Shown piece by piece: positions 56,601 through 64,000 of a stretch of DNA of 64,000 bases. The notes under the pieces were generated by a model that had not been told where the DNA came from, ran no database searches, and saw only the letters and a list, made by a program, of their open reading frames with translations. The first letter of the stretch is position 1. The number at the start of each line of letters is the position of its first letter. A program made the position numbers and the translations under genes. The DNA is from Streptomyces sp. R28 (lineage in GTDB: Bacteria > Actinomycetota > Actinomycetes > Streptomycetales > Streptomycetaceae), in assembly GCF_041052385.1 (NCBI RefSeq), contig NZ_CP163439.1:992001-1056000 (forward strand). Reading direction: 5' to 3'.

Positions 56601-57425
56601 CCGCACCTCGTCGACCAGCTCCTTCAGGGTCGGCGGGGCCGACTTCGGCAGGGAGATCGCCGTGATCTCGTCGTCCCGGTCGACGCGCGCCTTGGCGACG
56701 GGCAGCAACTTGCGCTCCCCGCCCGCCTGTTCACCGAAGACGAAGAGCAGCTGGTCGCCGGTCTGGAGGGAGTTGGCCGTGCCCTCGACGAAGATCTCCG
56801 AGCGGCGCTCCAGGTCCTCGGGGGTGACCAGGGATGGGCGCCGACGGCGTACCTTCAGCTCGTTCCAGTCCCAGCGGGCCGTCAGGTCACGGCTCGTCTC
56901 GAAGGTGAGGGACTGCTCGTCGGCCGAGGCGGGCACGCTGTGGCTGCGGGCGCCGCGCACAATGGTGACCGGCAGCGCCTCGGCGCGCGGGTCGCGTTCC
57001 AGGGTGTACGCCAGATGCGTGGCGGCGGCGACGCCGGGGCGCGGCCGGTGGCCGACGAGGCGGCCGAGCAGGACCAGCGAGCGGTGCTCGTTGGCCGTAC
57101 GGATGTAGGCCTCGTCGGCGATGCGCTCGGAGTGGAAGGTGAGCAGGTCGCCGAGGACCGCGGTGGCATCGAGCAGGCCGATCGCCGGGTCGTCCGGGGT
57201 GCGGACGGTGAGGCCGTCCAGTGCCGGGTACGCCGGTGAGGCGAGCCGGTCGAGGAGGGCGGACAGGAAGGAGCCGTACTCGCCGACGCGGTAGTCGAGG
57301 GCCGTGCGGCCGGGCGGATTGTGCACCGGGGCCGGGGCGAGGCGCTCGTCGTGGCCGTCGCGGCAGGCGCCGCCGCAGGTGCACTCGTCGGTGATCGTGC
57401 CCTCGGTCATCGCTCCCCCGGTCAT
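53629..57425 (-). pseudogene. Second baseplate J-like protein (Afp12-like) with LysM, frameshifted
   Basis: A large baseplate wedge protein. The first part, from ATG 57425 (CTCGGACRDGHDE Cys cluster, then NPPGRTALDYRVGEYGSFLS, DATAVLGDLLTFHSERIADE), runs in one frame to GSLYPAWR. The rest (QSGGPAPGTGQLLRELLAMR, TYVTFGDG-like VTFGDGISGARLPSGHENI, LVSASDYEDFARS) is in the next frame. One missing base near 56073 explains it; repaired length is about 1265 residues. The C terminus carries a LysM domain (VRVANGETLSEICAKYGVPL, LLRLNPDI). ATGA overlaps link it to both neighbours. Confidence 0.8.
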
Positions 57426-60400
57426 CGGGCACCTCCCAGGGAAATCGCCAGCCGGCCGTTCTCCGGCCGGTCCGGGTCGTTGTCGCAGATGGCGATCTCC
57501 AGCGGGCCGAGCCGCAGCACGCCGTCCTCCCTCTCTCCTCGGTCCGGCTCGAACAGCCTGTGCAGTCGGGCCACTTGGATGCTCTCCACGCCGGGGACCG
57601 CGGCCGCGACGGCGACCAGGCGGGTGAGCCGTACCGGTTCGCCGAAGGTCAGCGCGTCCGGGTGGAAGAAGCCGAGGCGTCCGTCCGCGAGTCGGCCGTT
57701 GCCGAGGACCCGGTACAGCTCGGCCAGGATCTGCCCGTGCTGGTGGCCCGGCTTGGCGCACACGGTCAGCGCGATGTCCAGCGGGACCAGCCGCGCGGCG
57801 CCGACGACGAGGTCGTGGCCGATGCGACGGTACGGCTCCAGGGACTGGGCGACGGAGGCCAGCAACTCCTGTGACGGGGCGCCGGTGCCGGACGCGTCGA
57901 TCGCGACATGCGCCTCCTGGACGCTGCCGGTCCAGCGCAGCTCCGCCGCCGCGCGCTGCACGCCGGGCAGGGCGGTGGCGAGGGCCGCGTAGTCCTCGGC
58001 GGTGACCGCGCGCAGCCGGGTGCGACGCAGGTCGAGCGGGGCCAACTGGCGTACCTGCTCGACGGGTTCGGGTTCGATTCCGCCCTTGGCGGGCAGCGGG
58101 TTGCGGACCACGGCGGCGGGCGGCGGCTCGCAGTCGGACTGGACGACAAGGTGGTTGATGGCCTCCGCGCCGACGTTGCCGGCGGTCCCGCCGCCGAGCC
58201 GGTAGTGCACGGCCAGGCGGGATCCGGGCGTCGGCTTGGCGCCGCGCCGCCCGTCGCCGAAGCGCAGAGCGAGACGCCCGTCGTCCTCGAGTTCGCCGAC
58301 GAAGTGCCTCTCGCGCGGGCCGCTGTCGAGCAGATCGCGGCGCGGCGCCCATACGGCGTCCTCGTCGTCGCTCCCGTGGAGGCGTACGGCGGGCAGGGCG
58401 CGGCGCGGGTCCAGGTCGAGCGCGGCGGTCGCGGAGCCACGCAGCACCGGCTCGTCGGGGTGCAGTCCGGCCGCGTACGCCGGGCCCCAGCTGTGCGCGA
58501 TCTCCCAGGCGATGTGCCCGTCGAGGACGGTGCCCGCGCGGGCGCGGGCCGTCAGGACCTCGATCCGGCGCAACTTGGGGTCGAGCAACTGGTCGCTGCG
58601 GTGCAGGAGTTCGCGCAGGGCCCGGACGGGATGGCGGCGCAGTTCGATCCGCTCCAGGATCTTCAGGCCGTAGATCACCGCGAGTTCGGCGATCTCCTGA
58701 TCGCCGAGACCGTCCCGGTCGCGGGCGCTGCGCCACAGCTCGACGAGCCGCTGCCGGACCCAGCCGGGAATCGCGGCGATCCGCTCGGCCTGCCCGGCGG
58801 CGACGGTGCCGAGGTCGGGGAAGGGCGCCGCCTGGACCACGGGCGCACGGCCCAGGACGGGACGGAAGCGGGGCTGGATGCCTGGGTAGACGGATTGGGC
58901 CAGCAACGTGCGTAGCGCTGCCGCCTGGGCGTATGCGGTGCCGGGGACGACCCGCTCGTGGCGCTGACCGGCTCGTTCCAGGCCGAGTCCGGCCCGGTTG
59001 GTGGCGGACTCGCCGACGACCTCGAAGAGCTCGCGGATGTCGTCGGGCGTCAGTGCGTCGCCGGATTCCGCCTGGTCCGTGAGCGAGTTGATGAGCCGGC
59101 CGGGCGCGTTGCCCTCGTCGCGGTCGTGGCAGCCGAAGGCCGGAGCGTCGCAGGGGGCGACGACGGCGGGGACCTGCGGGACGGTGAACGTCTCGGGGAG
59201 CCCGTGCAGGGTGCGGCCGTGGTCGACGAGGACGACGTTGCCGCGCGCGAGGGTCACGTCCTCGACGGGCAGGCAGTCACGGCCGCCGCGGGTGGCCAGG
59301 CAGAGCGGGAAGCGCAGGGCGTCCTCGGCGGTCCAGGTGACCTCCAGGACCGGCTGGTCCTCGATGCGGTCGACGGCGGGCGTGACGGAGGTCAGGCGTA
59401 CGGCCTGGCGGTGGCTCGGGTCGGCATCGCCAGGGGTGCCGGTGCGCGGGCCCTTGACCTCCTCCAGGACGAGCAAGTCGCCGGGCTTCAGGTCGAGTCG
59501 GCGTTCGCGGCAGGTCTCCGGGTCGACCCACTCGTCGCGCAGGGTCGCGGAGGTGGCGCCCTTCGGGAGGGTGCACACCTCGCCGCCCCAGGTCCACAAC
59601 CCGATCGCGTTGTGCGCGACGCGCAGCTCCAACGGGTCGGCGGTGACGACGGGTTCGAAGACCTCCACCGAGCCGCGCTCGTCGAGGTCGCCGAGGTCGG
59701 CCTCGTCGATGACCGTGCCGGGTTCGGGGCGGTCGTGCGGGTCGAGGGTGCGCACGTCGACGGAGGCGAAGCGGTAGGTGCCCGGGGCGAGCGTGTGGTC
59801 GCCCGCGGTCTGGACGGCGACGTAGGCGCGGGCCGTGCAGCCGTCGTGCATCGCGTAGTCGATGAGCCGGACGTGCCGCCGTACGGACACCCGGCGGCGG
59901 GCGGTGTCGAGGTAGGCCTCGGTGGCGACCGCGTCCTGCTGGTAGCTGATCTGGTCACCGGTGTACGCGAGCAGTTCGACCAGGGTCATGCCCAGGTCGG
60001 CGGGGTTGCGCTCGACCCAGTCGGGGGTGGTGAGCGCGAGCCGGTCCAGGAGCAGCTTGCGGATGGTGTCGTAGTCGCGGGCCGTGTAGTCGACGACGGG
60101 CGCGGCAGGGAAGTCCGAGGACGGCTGCTCATCTTCCTTGCAGTCGAAGGGAGTTGGGCAGTCGGGCCGGAAGGCGAAGGTCGCGCTGTGGTAGCGCTGG
60201 TCGAAGCCGCGGAAGGGCTCGGTGCCGGGGCGGCCGTACGGGTCGGTCTCGACGAGGGCGAGCCGGTAGCGGGAGGTGTCGCCGGCCTTGTCCAGGGTGA
60301 CGTAGAGCCTGTCGTCGAGCTCCGGGTCCTCCTCGCGCTCCACACTCACGTCCACGGCGGTGATGCCGGTGATGCGGCGGCCGCCGTCGATGCGGACGTT

Positions 60401-60544
60401 CTCGGGGCCGAGGCCGTGGGGTGCCTTGCCGAGGAAGGTGACGGTGAGCAGCAGCCCGTCGTCGCCGACCTCTACGGAGTCGACTCCGCCCAGCTGAGCG
60501 GCGCGGACCTTCGTCCGGCGGGAGGTGGTGGTCGTACCGGTCAT
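57422..60544 (-). CDS. Baseplate J-like wedge protein (Afp11-like)
   Basis: A 1040-residue baseplate assembly protein of the gp6/J type found in contractile injection systems. Typical segments: YTARDYDTIRKLLLDRLALT, NPADLGMTLVELLAYTGDQI, SYQQDAVATEAYLDTARRR, LALRFGDGRRGAKPTPGS, RLRAVTAEDYAALATALPGV. These match the paired Afp11/Afp12 wedge proteins. It starts within the gp25-like gene stop (ATGA) and ends within the start of the second J-like gene (ATGA). Role: crown of the baseplate linking hub to sheath. Confidence 0.9.
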   Translation of the reverse strand: MTGTTTTSRRTKVRAAQLGGVDSVEVGDDGLLLTVTFLGKAPHGLGPENVRIDGGRRITGITAVDVSVEREEDPELDDRLYVTLDKAGDTSRYRLALVETDPYGRPGTEPFRGFDQRYHSATFAFRPDCPTPFDCKEDEQPSSDFPAAPVVDYTARDYDTIRKLLLDRLALTTPDWVERNPADLGMTLVELLAYTGDQISYQQDAVATEAYLDTARRRVSVRRHVRLIDYAMHDGCTARAYVAVQTAGDHTLAPGTYRFASVDVRTLDPHDRPEPGTVIDEADLGDLDERGSVEVFEPVVTADPLELRVAHNAIGLWTWGGEVCTLPKGATSATLRDEWVDPETCRERRLDLKPGDLLVLEEVKGPRTGTPGDADPSHRQAVRLTSVTPAVDRIEDQPVLEVTWTAEDALRFPLCLATRGGRDCLPVEDVTLARGNVVLVDHGRTLHGLPETFTVPQVPAVVAPCDAPAFGCHDRDEGNAPGRLINSLTDQAESGDALTPDDIRELFEVVGESATNRAGLGLERAGQRHERVVPGTAYAQAAALRTLLAQSVYPGIQPRFRPVLGRAPVVQAAPFPDLGTVAAGQAERIAAIPGWVRQRLVELWRSARDRDGLGDQEIAELAVIYGLKILERIELRRHPVRALRELLHRSDQLLDPKLRRIEVLTARARAGTVLDGHIAWEIAHSWGPAYAAGLHPDEPVLRGSATAALDLDPRRALPAVRLHGSDDEDAVWAPRRDLLDSGPRERHFVGELEDDGRLALRFGDGRRGAKPTPGSRLAVHYRLGGGTAGNVGAEAINHLVVQSDCEPPPAAVVRNPLPAKGGIEPEPVEQVRQLAPLDLRRTRLRAVTAEDYAALATALPGVQRAAAELRWTGSVQEAHVAIDASGTGAPSQELLASVAQSLEPYRRIGHDLVVGAARLVPLDIALTVCAKPGHQHGQILAELYRVLGNGRLADGRLGFFHPDALTFGEPVRLTRLVAVAAAVPGVESIQVARLHRLFEPDRGEREDGVLRLGPLEIAICDNDPDRPENGRLAISLGGAR

Positions 60545-60936
60545 GCCGTGGCCCTCCCTTCGAACACGTCGTCGCGCCGGGTGCCGTCGGCGCGTATGGC
60601 GTACGACAGGTACACGCGGACGACGTTGTCCTCGCTGATCACGTCGAGGGCCTCCACGTCGATGAGGTCGCCGAGCCAGCGCTGGAGCGAGGCCTGGACG
60701 GAGAGTTCGAGGGTGCTGATGAGTTCCGGGCTCGTCGGCGCGAAGACCAGGTCGAGGAGCCCGCAGCCGAAGTCGGGGCGCATCACGCGCTCGCCGGGGC
60801 TGGTGAACAGCAGCTGTTCGATGAGGTCGTGGACGTGCTCCCCGTGGGTGGCGTGCGCGGTACGGCCCCGGCGGTCGGCGCGGAAGGGGAACGCGATGTC
60901 GGAACGGGGCCTGGTTCCCCGGCTGGTGGGACTCAT
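60541..60936 (-). CDS. gp25-like baseplate protein
   Basis: A 131-residue protein of the T4 gp25/lysozyme-like baseplate family: DIAFPFRADRRGRT, HVHDLIEQLLFTSPGERVMR, PDFGCGLLDLVFAP, LISTLELSVQASLQRWLGD. It anchors wedge proteins and starts sheath assembly. ATG 60936 overlaps the stop of the PAAR gene (ATGA, 60933-60936); longer starts are rejected. Confidence 0.93.
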   Translation of the reverse strand: MSPTSRGTRPRSDIAFPFRADRRGRTAHATHGEHVHDLIEQLLFTSPGERVMRPDFGCGLLDLVFAPTSPELISTLELSVQASLQRWLGDLIDVEALDVISEDNVVRVYLSYAIRADGTRRDDVFEGRATA

Positions 60937-61268
60937 CGGACGGTGACCTTTCGCTGCGCGGCCTGGACGACGGGCGGCCCCTGCGGCACGAACGCCGCGG
61001 TGAAGCACTCGGCCGCGGAGGTGTCCAGCAGCACGGGCGAGCCGTCGACGGTGATGCCGGTGCCGGCCGCGGTCCAGCGGACCGTCACGCACGGTGCGGG
61101 CACCCCGTCGACGGTGTGCGGGCAGCCGGTGACGACGTAGCTGTGGGCGGCCGTGGCGACGGCGGCGCCACCGGCTCGGACGCCGCCGGAGGGTGTGGTG
61201 GCCGCGATGACGCGACCGCCGTGCGGGCAGCCGATCACGGCGTCGGCATCGAGCAGACTCCCGGGCAT
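60933..61268 (-). CDS. PAAR-like spike tip protein
   Basis: A 111-residue protein that would cap the spike. It has the PAAR-type arrangement of small residues and metal-ligand candidates: ADAVIGCPHGGRV, SYVVTGCPHTVDGVPAPC, TAAECFTAAFVPQ. The repeated CPH tripeptide suggests a zinc site at the tip. Located between the gp5-like spike and gp25 genes, as in Afp-type clusters. Confidence 0.85.
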   Translation of the reverse strand: MPGSLLDADAVIGCPHGGRVIAATTPSGGVRAGGAAVATAAHSYVVTGCPHTVDGVPAPCVTVRWTAAGTGITVDGSPVLLDTSAAECFTAAFVPQGPPVVQAAQRKVTVR

Positions 61269-61290
61269 GTTCTCTGTTCCCCCGTCTTTC

Positions 61291-61827
61291 TCATCGCTTG
61301 GAGAGCACGGTCAACTGGCCCTCGTTGATGGTCACTTCACGGCCGCGCAGAATGATCTCCGCTCCCGCGCCGGTCGCGATGACCACGGCTTCCTTCGTGA
61401 TGCGGATGTACGCGCCGCCCTGTGCCTGGAGGAGAATCCCCTGCTCGGCGCCGGGCGTGTCGTTCATGACGAGCTTGTGCGCCTGAGGGGTCTGCACGAC
61501 TACCGGTTTGTTGACCGCGCCCGCCTGTAGCTCACGCCGCGCGTCGGGCGGCAGCTCCTCGGCGGCGCCGTACCAACACCCCGTCCACACCGGGAAGCTG
61601 GGATCCCCCTGCTCGAACTCCACCCACACGCCCGCGCCCGGCGGCGGCACCACGAACTGCCCCGACTCGGGTCCGGTGAACGGCAGACAGGGCAGCGCCC
61701 AGGTGGACGTCTCGTCGCCGAGGACGTCCGGGACCTCGACGGTGATCCGGCCGATGCGCAACGGGTCGTCGTTGCTGACGACCCGGCCGCGGAACTTGCC
61801 GAGGTAGCGATTGCTGGGTGCCGCCAT
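61291..61827 (-). CDS. gp5-like spike protein (VgrG OB-fold part)
   Basis: A 178-residue protein with an N-terminal OB fold (YLGKFRGRVVSNDDPLRIGR, ITVEVPDVLGDETSTWALPC, PPPGAGVWVEFEQGDPSFPV, WTGCWYG) followed by short beta-prism-like repeats (LVMNDTPGAEQGILLQAQGG, AEIILRGREVTINEG). This is the trimeric spike half of VgrG; the gp27-like half is a separate upstream gene. ATG 61827. Confidence 0.9.
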   Translation of the reverse strand: MAAPSNRYLGKFRGRVVSNDDPLRIGRITVEVPDVLGDETSTWALPCLPFTGPESGQFVVPPPGAGVWVEFEQGDPSFPVWTGCWYGAAEELPPDARRELQAGAVNKPVVVQTPQAHKLVMNDTPGAEQGILLQAQGGAYIRITKEAVVIATGAGAEIILRGREVTINEGQLTVLSKR

Positions 61828-61861
61828 GCTGAACTGCTCCTGGTGGTGGGTGTGTTGGCCG

Positions 61862-63001
61862 CTACGGCCGTACGTAGTCGCTGCGGGCTTCGAGGCCCTC
61901 TCGGGAGAGGGTGAAGTTCTGCTGGTACGAGCCCGGACGCAGGTTGTGCGTCACGGACTTGACGAAGTAGTCGCCGTCGTACGCCCGTCCCGAGCCGCGT
62001 ACGCCGACGAGCTGGCGCGGCTGGAGGATGTAGCCGTGCCGGATGACGTCGAGCGAACCGGAGCCGGAGACGACGTCGGCGGACACGGCGGCCCGGGCGA
62101 GGAGTTCCGCCTCGGCCTGCTCACGTTGCTGCTTGGCGGTGCCGGAGAGGGTCCTGCGCTTCAGGGCCGGGGTGGGCCGCTTGCCGAGGGGCGGGCGCAG
62201 CGGGCTGATGGACGGCTGCGGGAGCAGGGCGGACTGCCGGGTCTCCGGGTTCTGCCACCGGGCCTGCGGCTCTTCGCGCGCGGTCCCGTCGTACGCGAAC
62301 GTCAGCTGATCGACTGTGGAGTTGGCGTCCATGTTGACGCTGAGGGCGTGCTGCCGGATGCCGAGGCGCACCTCGGGCCCCCAACGTGCGGAGGACTGAC
62401 CCGGGTTGGGCCCCGGCTCCAGATAGAAGGTGTAGCCGTTGGCGCGGGCGAGCTCGGTGACGTACTGCAGGTCGGTCTGCGTCTGGTAGTGCACACGCAG
62501 GTCCTGGTGCGGGGGCTGGGTGACCTTCTCGGTGTAGACGTCGGGTCGGATGCCGTAGTCGGAGTAGCGGCGCAGGATGGCCAGGACCCGCTCGGAGGGC
62601 GGCAGGTTGGGGTACCGGGCGGTGCGCTCCTCCAGGTCCATGAGGAGGGTGAGATCCTCGCCGGTGACGGTGAGGGTGGAGTGGCCGGGCTGGTTGCTGG
62701 CGCCGACCTCGTGCCGGACGATGAGCCCGTCGAAGAGGACGTCCGGGGTGCCCTTGACGGTGACGGTGACGATGAGCCGGGTCTTGGGGTCGAAGAACCC
62801 CTCGGGCAGGAGCCGCCGGCTGATGATCCCGTTCTTGGTGAGGTCGAAGGCGAGCTGGAACCCGCTGCGCTCCCCCGCCGTGGCCGTGATCTGGGCGGAC
62901 AGCAGGGCCTCGGTCACCTCGGCCGGGACGGGCCGGGCCAGCTTGGGCCCCATGAGGAGCGTGATGTGGACGGGGCCCTGCCCCACGGGCAGATCAAACA
63001 C
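61862..63001 (-). CDS. gp27-like hub protein (VgrG N-terminal part)
   Basis: A 379-residue late-control/gpD-type hub protein that adapts the six-fold tube to the three-fold spike. Segments: RSGFQLAFDLTKNGIISRRL, LIVTVTVKGTPDVLFDGLIV, HSTLTVTGEDLTLLMDLEER, DLQYVTELARANGYTFYLEP, YDGDYFVKSVTHNLRPGSYQ. It overlaps the LysM adaptor gene by 8 bp and precedes the spike gene by 34 bp. Confidence 0.9.
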   Translation of the reverse strand: MFDLPVGQGPVHITLLMGPKLARPVPAEVTEALLSAQITATAGERSGFQLAFDLTKNGIISRRLLPEGFFDPKTRLIVTVTVKGTPDVLFDGLIVRHEVGASNQPGHSTLTVTGEDLTLLMDLEERTARYPNLPPSERVLAILRRYSDYGIRPDVYTEKVTQPPHQDLRVHYQTQTDLQYVTELARANGYTFYLEPGPNPGQSSARWGPEVRLGIRQHALSVNMDANSTVDQLTFAYDGTAREEPQARWQNPETRQSALLPQPSISPLRPPLGKRPTPALKRRTLSGTAKQQREQAEAELLARAAVSADVVSGSGSLDVIRHGYILQPRQLVGVRGSGRAYDGDYFVKSVTHNLRPGSYQQNFTLSREGLEARSDYVRP

Positions 63002-63377
63002 GCCGGTCTCCCCTGCCGCCCGGGAACCCGCCGGCGAGCGGGATGTCGATGACGCGCCCGGCCTCGTCGGTCAACTCCCGTGGATCGAGTACGGGGTTGG
63101 CGTCGGCGATCTGCCACCACTGGGCGGGGTCGCCGAAGTAGCGCTGCGCGAGCAGGTCGGGGCGCTCGCCGGCGCCGACGGTGTGGGGCTGGGTGAGGTC
63201 GCCGTCGGGGGTCTGGTCGAGCGGGGGCAGCAACCGGCGCTTGGTGTACCGGACTTCGGTGCCGTCGGGTCGGCGATGGATGCCGATCTCGGCGTCGTGG
63301 TACCGGCTGGTGCGCGGGTAGGGATGAGCACCCGGTATCGCGTCCAGGGCACTCTCGTAAGGCTCGATGTCAGCCAT
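62994..63377 (-). CDS. LysM-domain tube/hub adaptor (Afp7-like)
   Basis: A 127-residue protein. The second half is LysM-like: QPHTVGAGERPDLLAQRYFG, DPAQWWQIADANPVLDPREL. Small LysM proteins of this size (Afp7/gp53-like) sit between tube and hub in contractile injection systems. ATG 63377 is chosen; the longer frame runs into the upstream gene. It overlaps the gp27-like gene by 8 bp. Confidence 0.85.
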   Translation of the reverse strand: MADIEPYESALDAIPGAHPYPRTSRYHDAEIGIHRRPDGTEVRYTKRRLLPPLDQTPDGDLTQPHTVGAGERPDLLAQRYFGDPAQWWQIADANPVLDPRELTDEAGRVIDIPLAGGFPGGRGDRRV

Positions 63378-63387
63378 GGTGTTCTGC

Positions 63388-64000
63388 TCAGCCCCTTCCG
63401 AACACGACGTTGCTTCCAGTTCCGGTTCCGGTCCTGGTCCCGGTCCCGAAGCCGCTTCCGCTGAGCCCGAGCGAGCCGAGGCCACCGCCGCGCGCGGCTG
63501 CGGCGAGGCGTTCCTTCTGGGCGAGGTGGGCCATGTACAGGTCGGCGCCGCGGTGGCCTGCGGGGAGGTCACTGACGGTGAGGATCTTCATGCCGATGCT
63601 GAGGGAGGCGCGGATCGGGTTGAGGTTCACGTCGAAGGCGGACTCGTTGACGGACAGCTCGGTCAGCCGGACCGGCATGACCCGCTTGCTGCCCCAGGTG
63701 AAGAGGGTGAGCGGCATCTCGATCGGGCTGATCTCGATGGCGCCCTTCTGCGACAGCTTGCTCGCGGCGCGGAGTTGGGCCACGGTCGGCTGCACCAGCA
63801 TTTCGAGGGTCGCGAGCTGCGGGTGGATGCCGTCGGGGGCGGCGACCTCGAACTGGTCGGTGGCGTCGATCTCGGCCGTGAACTTCCAGGTCTCCTGAGC
63901 GGGGCCCTTCAGACGGAGGGCCTCGTTGCGGTCGCCGCTACCGGTGCCTCCACTTCCGGAGTCGCCGCTGTCGCCGGCGGACTGGGGGGCGACGCTGCGC
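63388..64000 (-). CDS. Tube-initiator/tail protein of the injection system (partial)
   Basis: At least 203 residues, cut off by the right edge, so the start is not visible. The visible part begins in a Ser/Gly-rich linker (SGDSGSGGTGSG), then WKFTAEIDATDQFEVAAPDG, LATLEMLVQPTVAQLR, TLFTWGSKRVMPVRLTELSV, FDVNLNPIRASLSIGMKIL, and ends in a low-complexity Gly/Thr tail. This resembles the Afp5/6-neighbouring tail protein that connects the tube to the LysM adaptor. First gene of the operon seen here. Confidence 0.75.
   Translation of the reverse strand, partial: RSVAPQSAGDSGDSGSGGTGSGDRNEALRLKGPAQETWKFTAEIDATDQFEVAAPDGIHPQLATLEMLVQPTVAQLRAASKLSQKGAIEISPIEMPLTLFTWGSKRVMPVRLTELSVNESAFDVNLNPIRASLSIGMKILTVSDLPAGHRGADLYMAHLAQKERLAAAARGGGLGSLGLSGSGFGTGTRTGTGTGSNVVFGRG

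Noticed and set aside
48907-64000. Integrated prophage
   Set aside because: No integrase, terminase, portal, capsid, attachment site or phage regulator is seen; gene content is that of a domesticated contractile injection system.

Overview
The window reads as a chromosomal segment from a Streptomyces or close relative. Base composition is very GC-rich, almost every codon ends in G or C, GTG starts are common, and many families are typical of the genus: an Rv1733c-like membrane protein, a DUF5997 gene beside an HTH-less LysR-type protein, secreted plant-polysaccharide enzymes with CBM2 or CebR-type control, a phenylacetate cluster and a contractile injection system. No rRNA, tRNA, CRISPR array, integrase or insertion sequence was seen.

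Layout, left to right. 0.3-10 kb is housekeeping and accessory metabolism: PAP2 phosphatase, HAD hydrolase, TetR regulator, secreted LVIVD and DUF305 proteins from a divergent promoter, a frameshifted ferredoxin-NADP reductase, an NCS2 purine permease, and an ArsR/old-yellow-enzyme pair divided by twin operators. 9.9-14.3 kb is one giant P-type ATPase. 14.4-18.8 kb is a plant cell-wall degradation island: CE1-CBM2 esterase, decayed GH62 arabinofuranosidase behind a CebR-like box, and PL1-PL3 pectate lyases. 18.9-31 kb holds a PaaX-type regulator with an AidB-like acyl-CoA dehydrogenase, a BNR propeller, Ung, a frameshifted GlcNAc-kinase-like gene, a CbiX-like gene, a lactonase, a FUSC exporter, an Lrp regulator and a HAD phosphatase.

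31.2-36.7 kb is the most unusual part. A cytoplasmic subtilisin-like protease is followed by a 1317-residue Hsp90-like ATPase with a RHIM-like amyloid motif at its N terminus and about seven winged-helix-like repeats at its C terminus. I read this as a candidate conflict or cell-death module: amyloid/ATPase sensor plus protease effector. 36.9-45 kb carries a GH127-type beta-L-arabinofuranosidase with an inserted LamG domain, an SRPBCC protein, the LysR-like/DUF5997 pair, a DyP peroxidase and a large protein with a TerD-like domain.

45.0-48.7 kb is the paaABCDE phenylacetyl-CoA epoxidase operon (minus strand) with a palindromic operator candidate. From 48.9 kb to the right edge, all on the minus strand, lies the baseplate half of a contractile injection system: tube-initiator-like protein (cut by the edge), LysM adaptor, gp27-like hub, gp5-like spike, PAAR tip, gp25, two baseplate-J proteins, a tail-I/beta-helix protein, a DUF6519 protein and a terminal amidase. 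Most genes overlap by ATGA or TAATG, so they are probably one operon, ending at a 20-bp terminator hairpin at 48.83 kb. Sheath, tube and AAA+ ATPase would be expected beyond position 64000.

A quality caution: five otherwise well-conserved genes each carry one single-base deletion, always the loss of one base from a short run of identical bases. This pattern fits residual assembly indels better than five independent gene inactivations.
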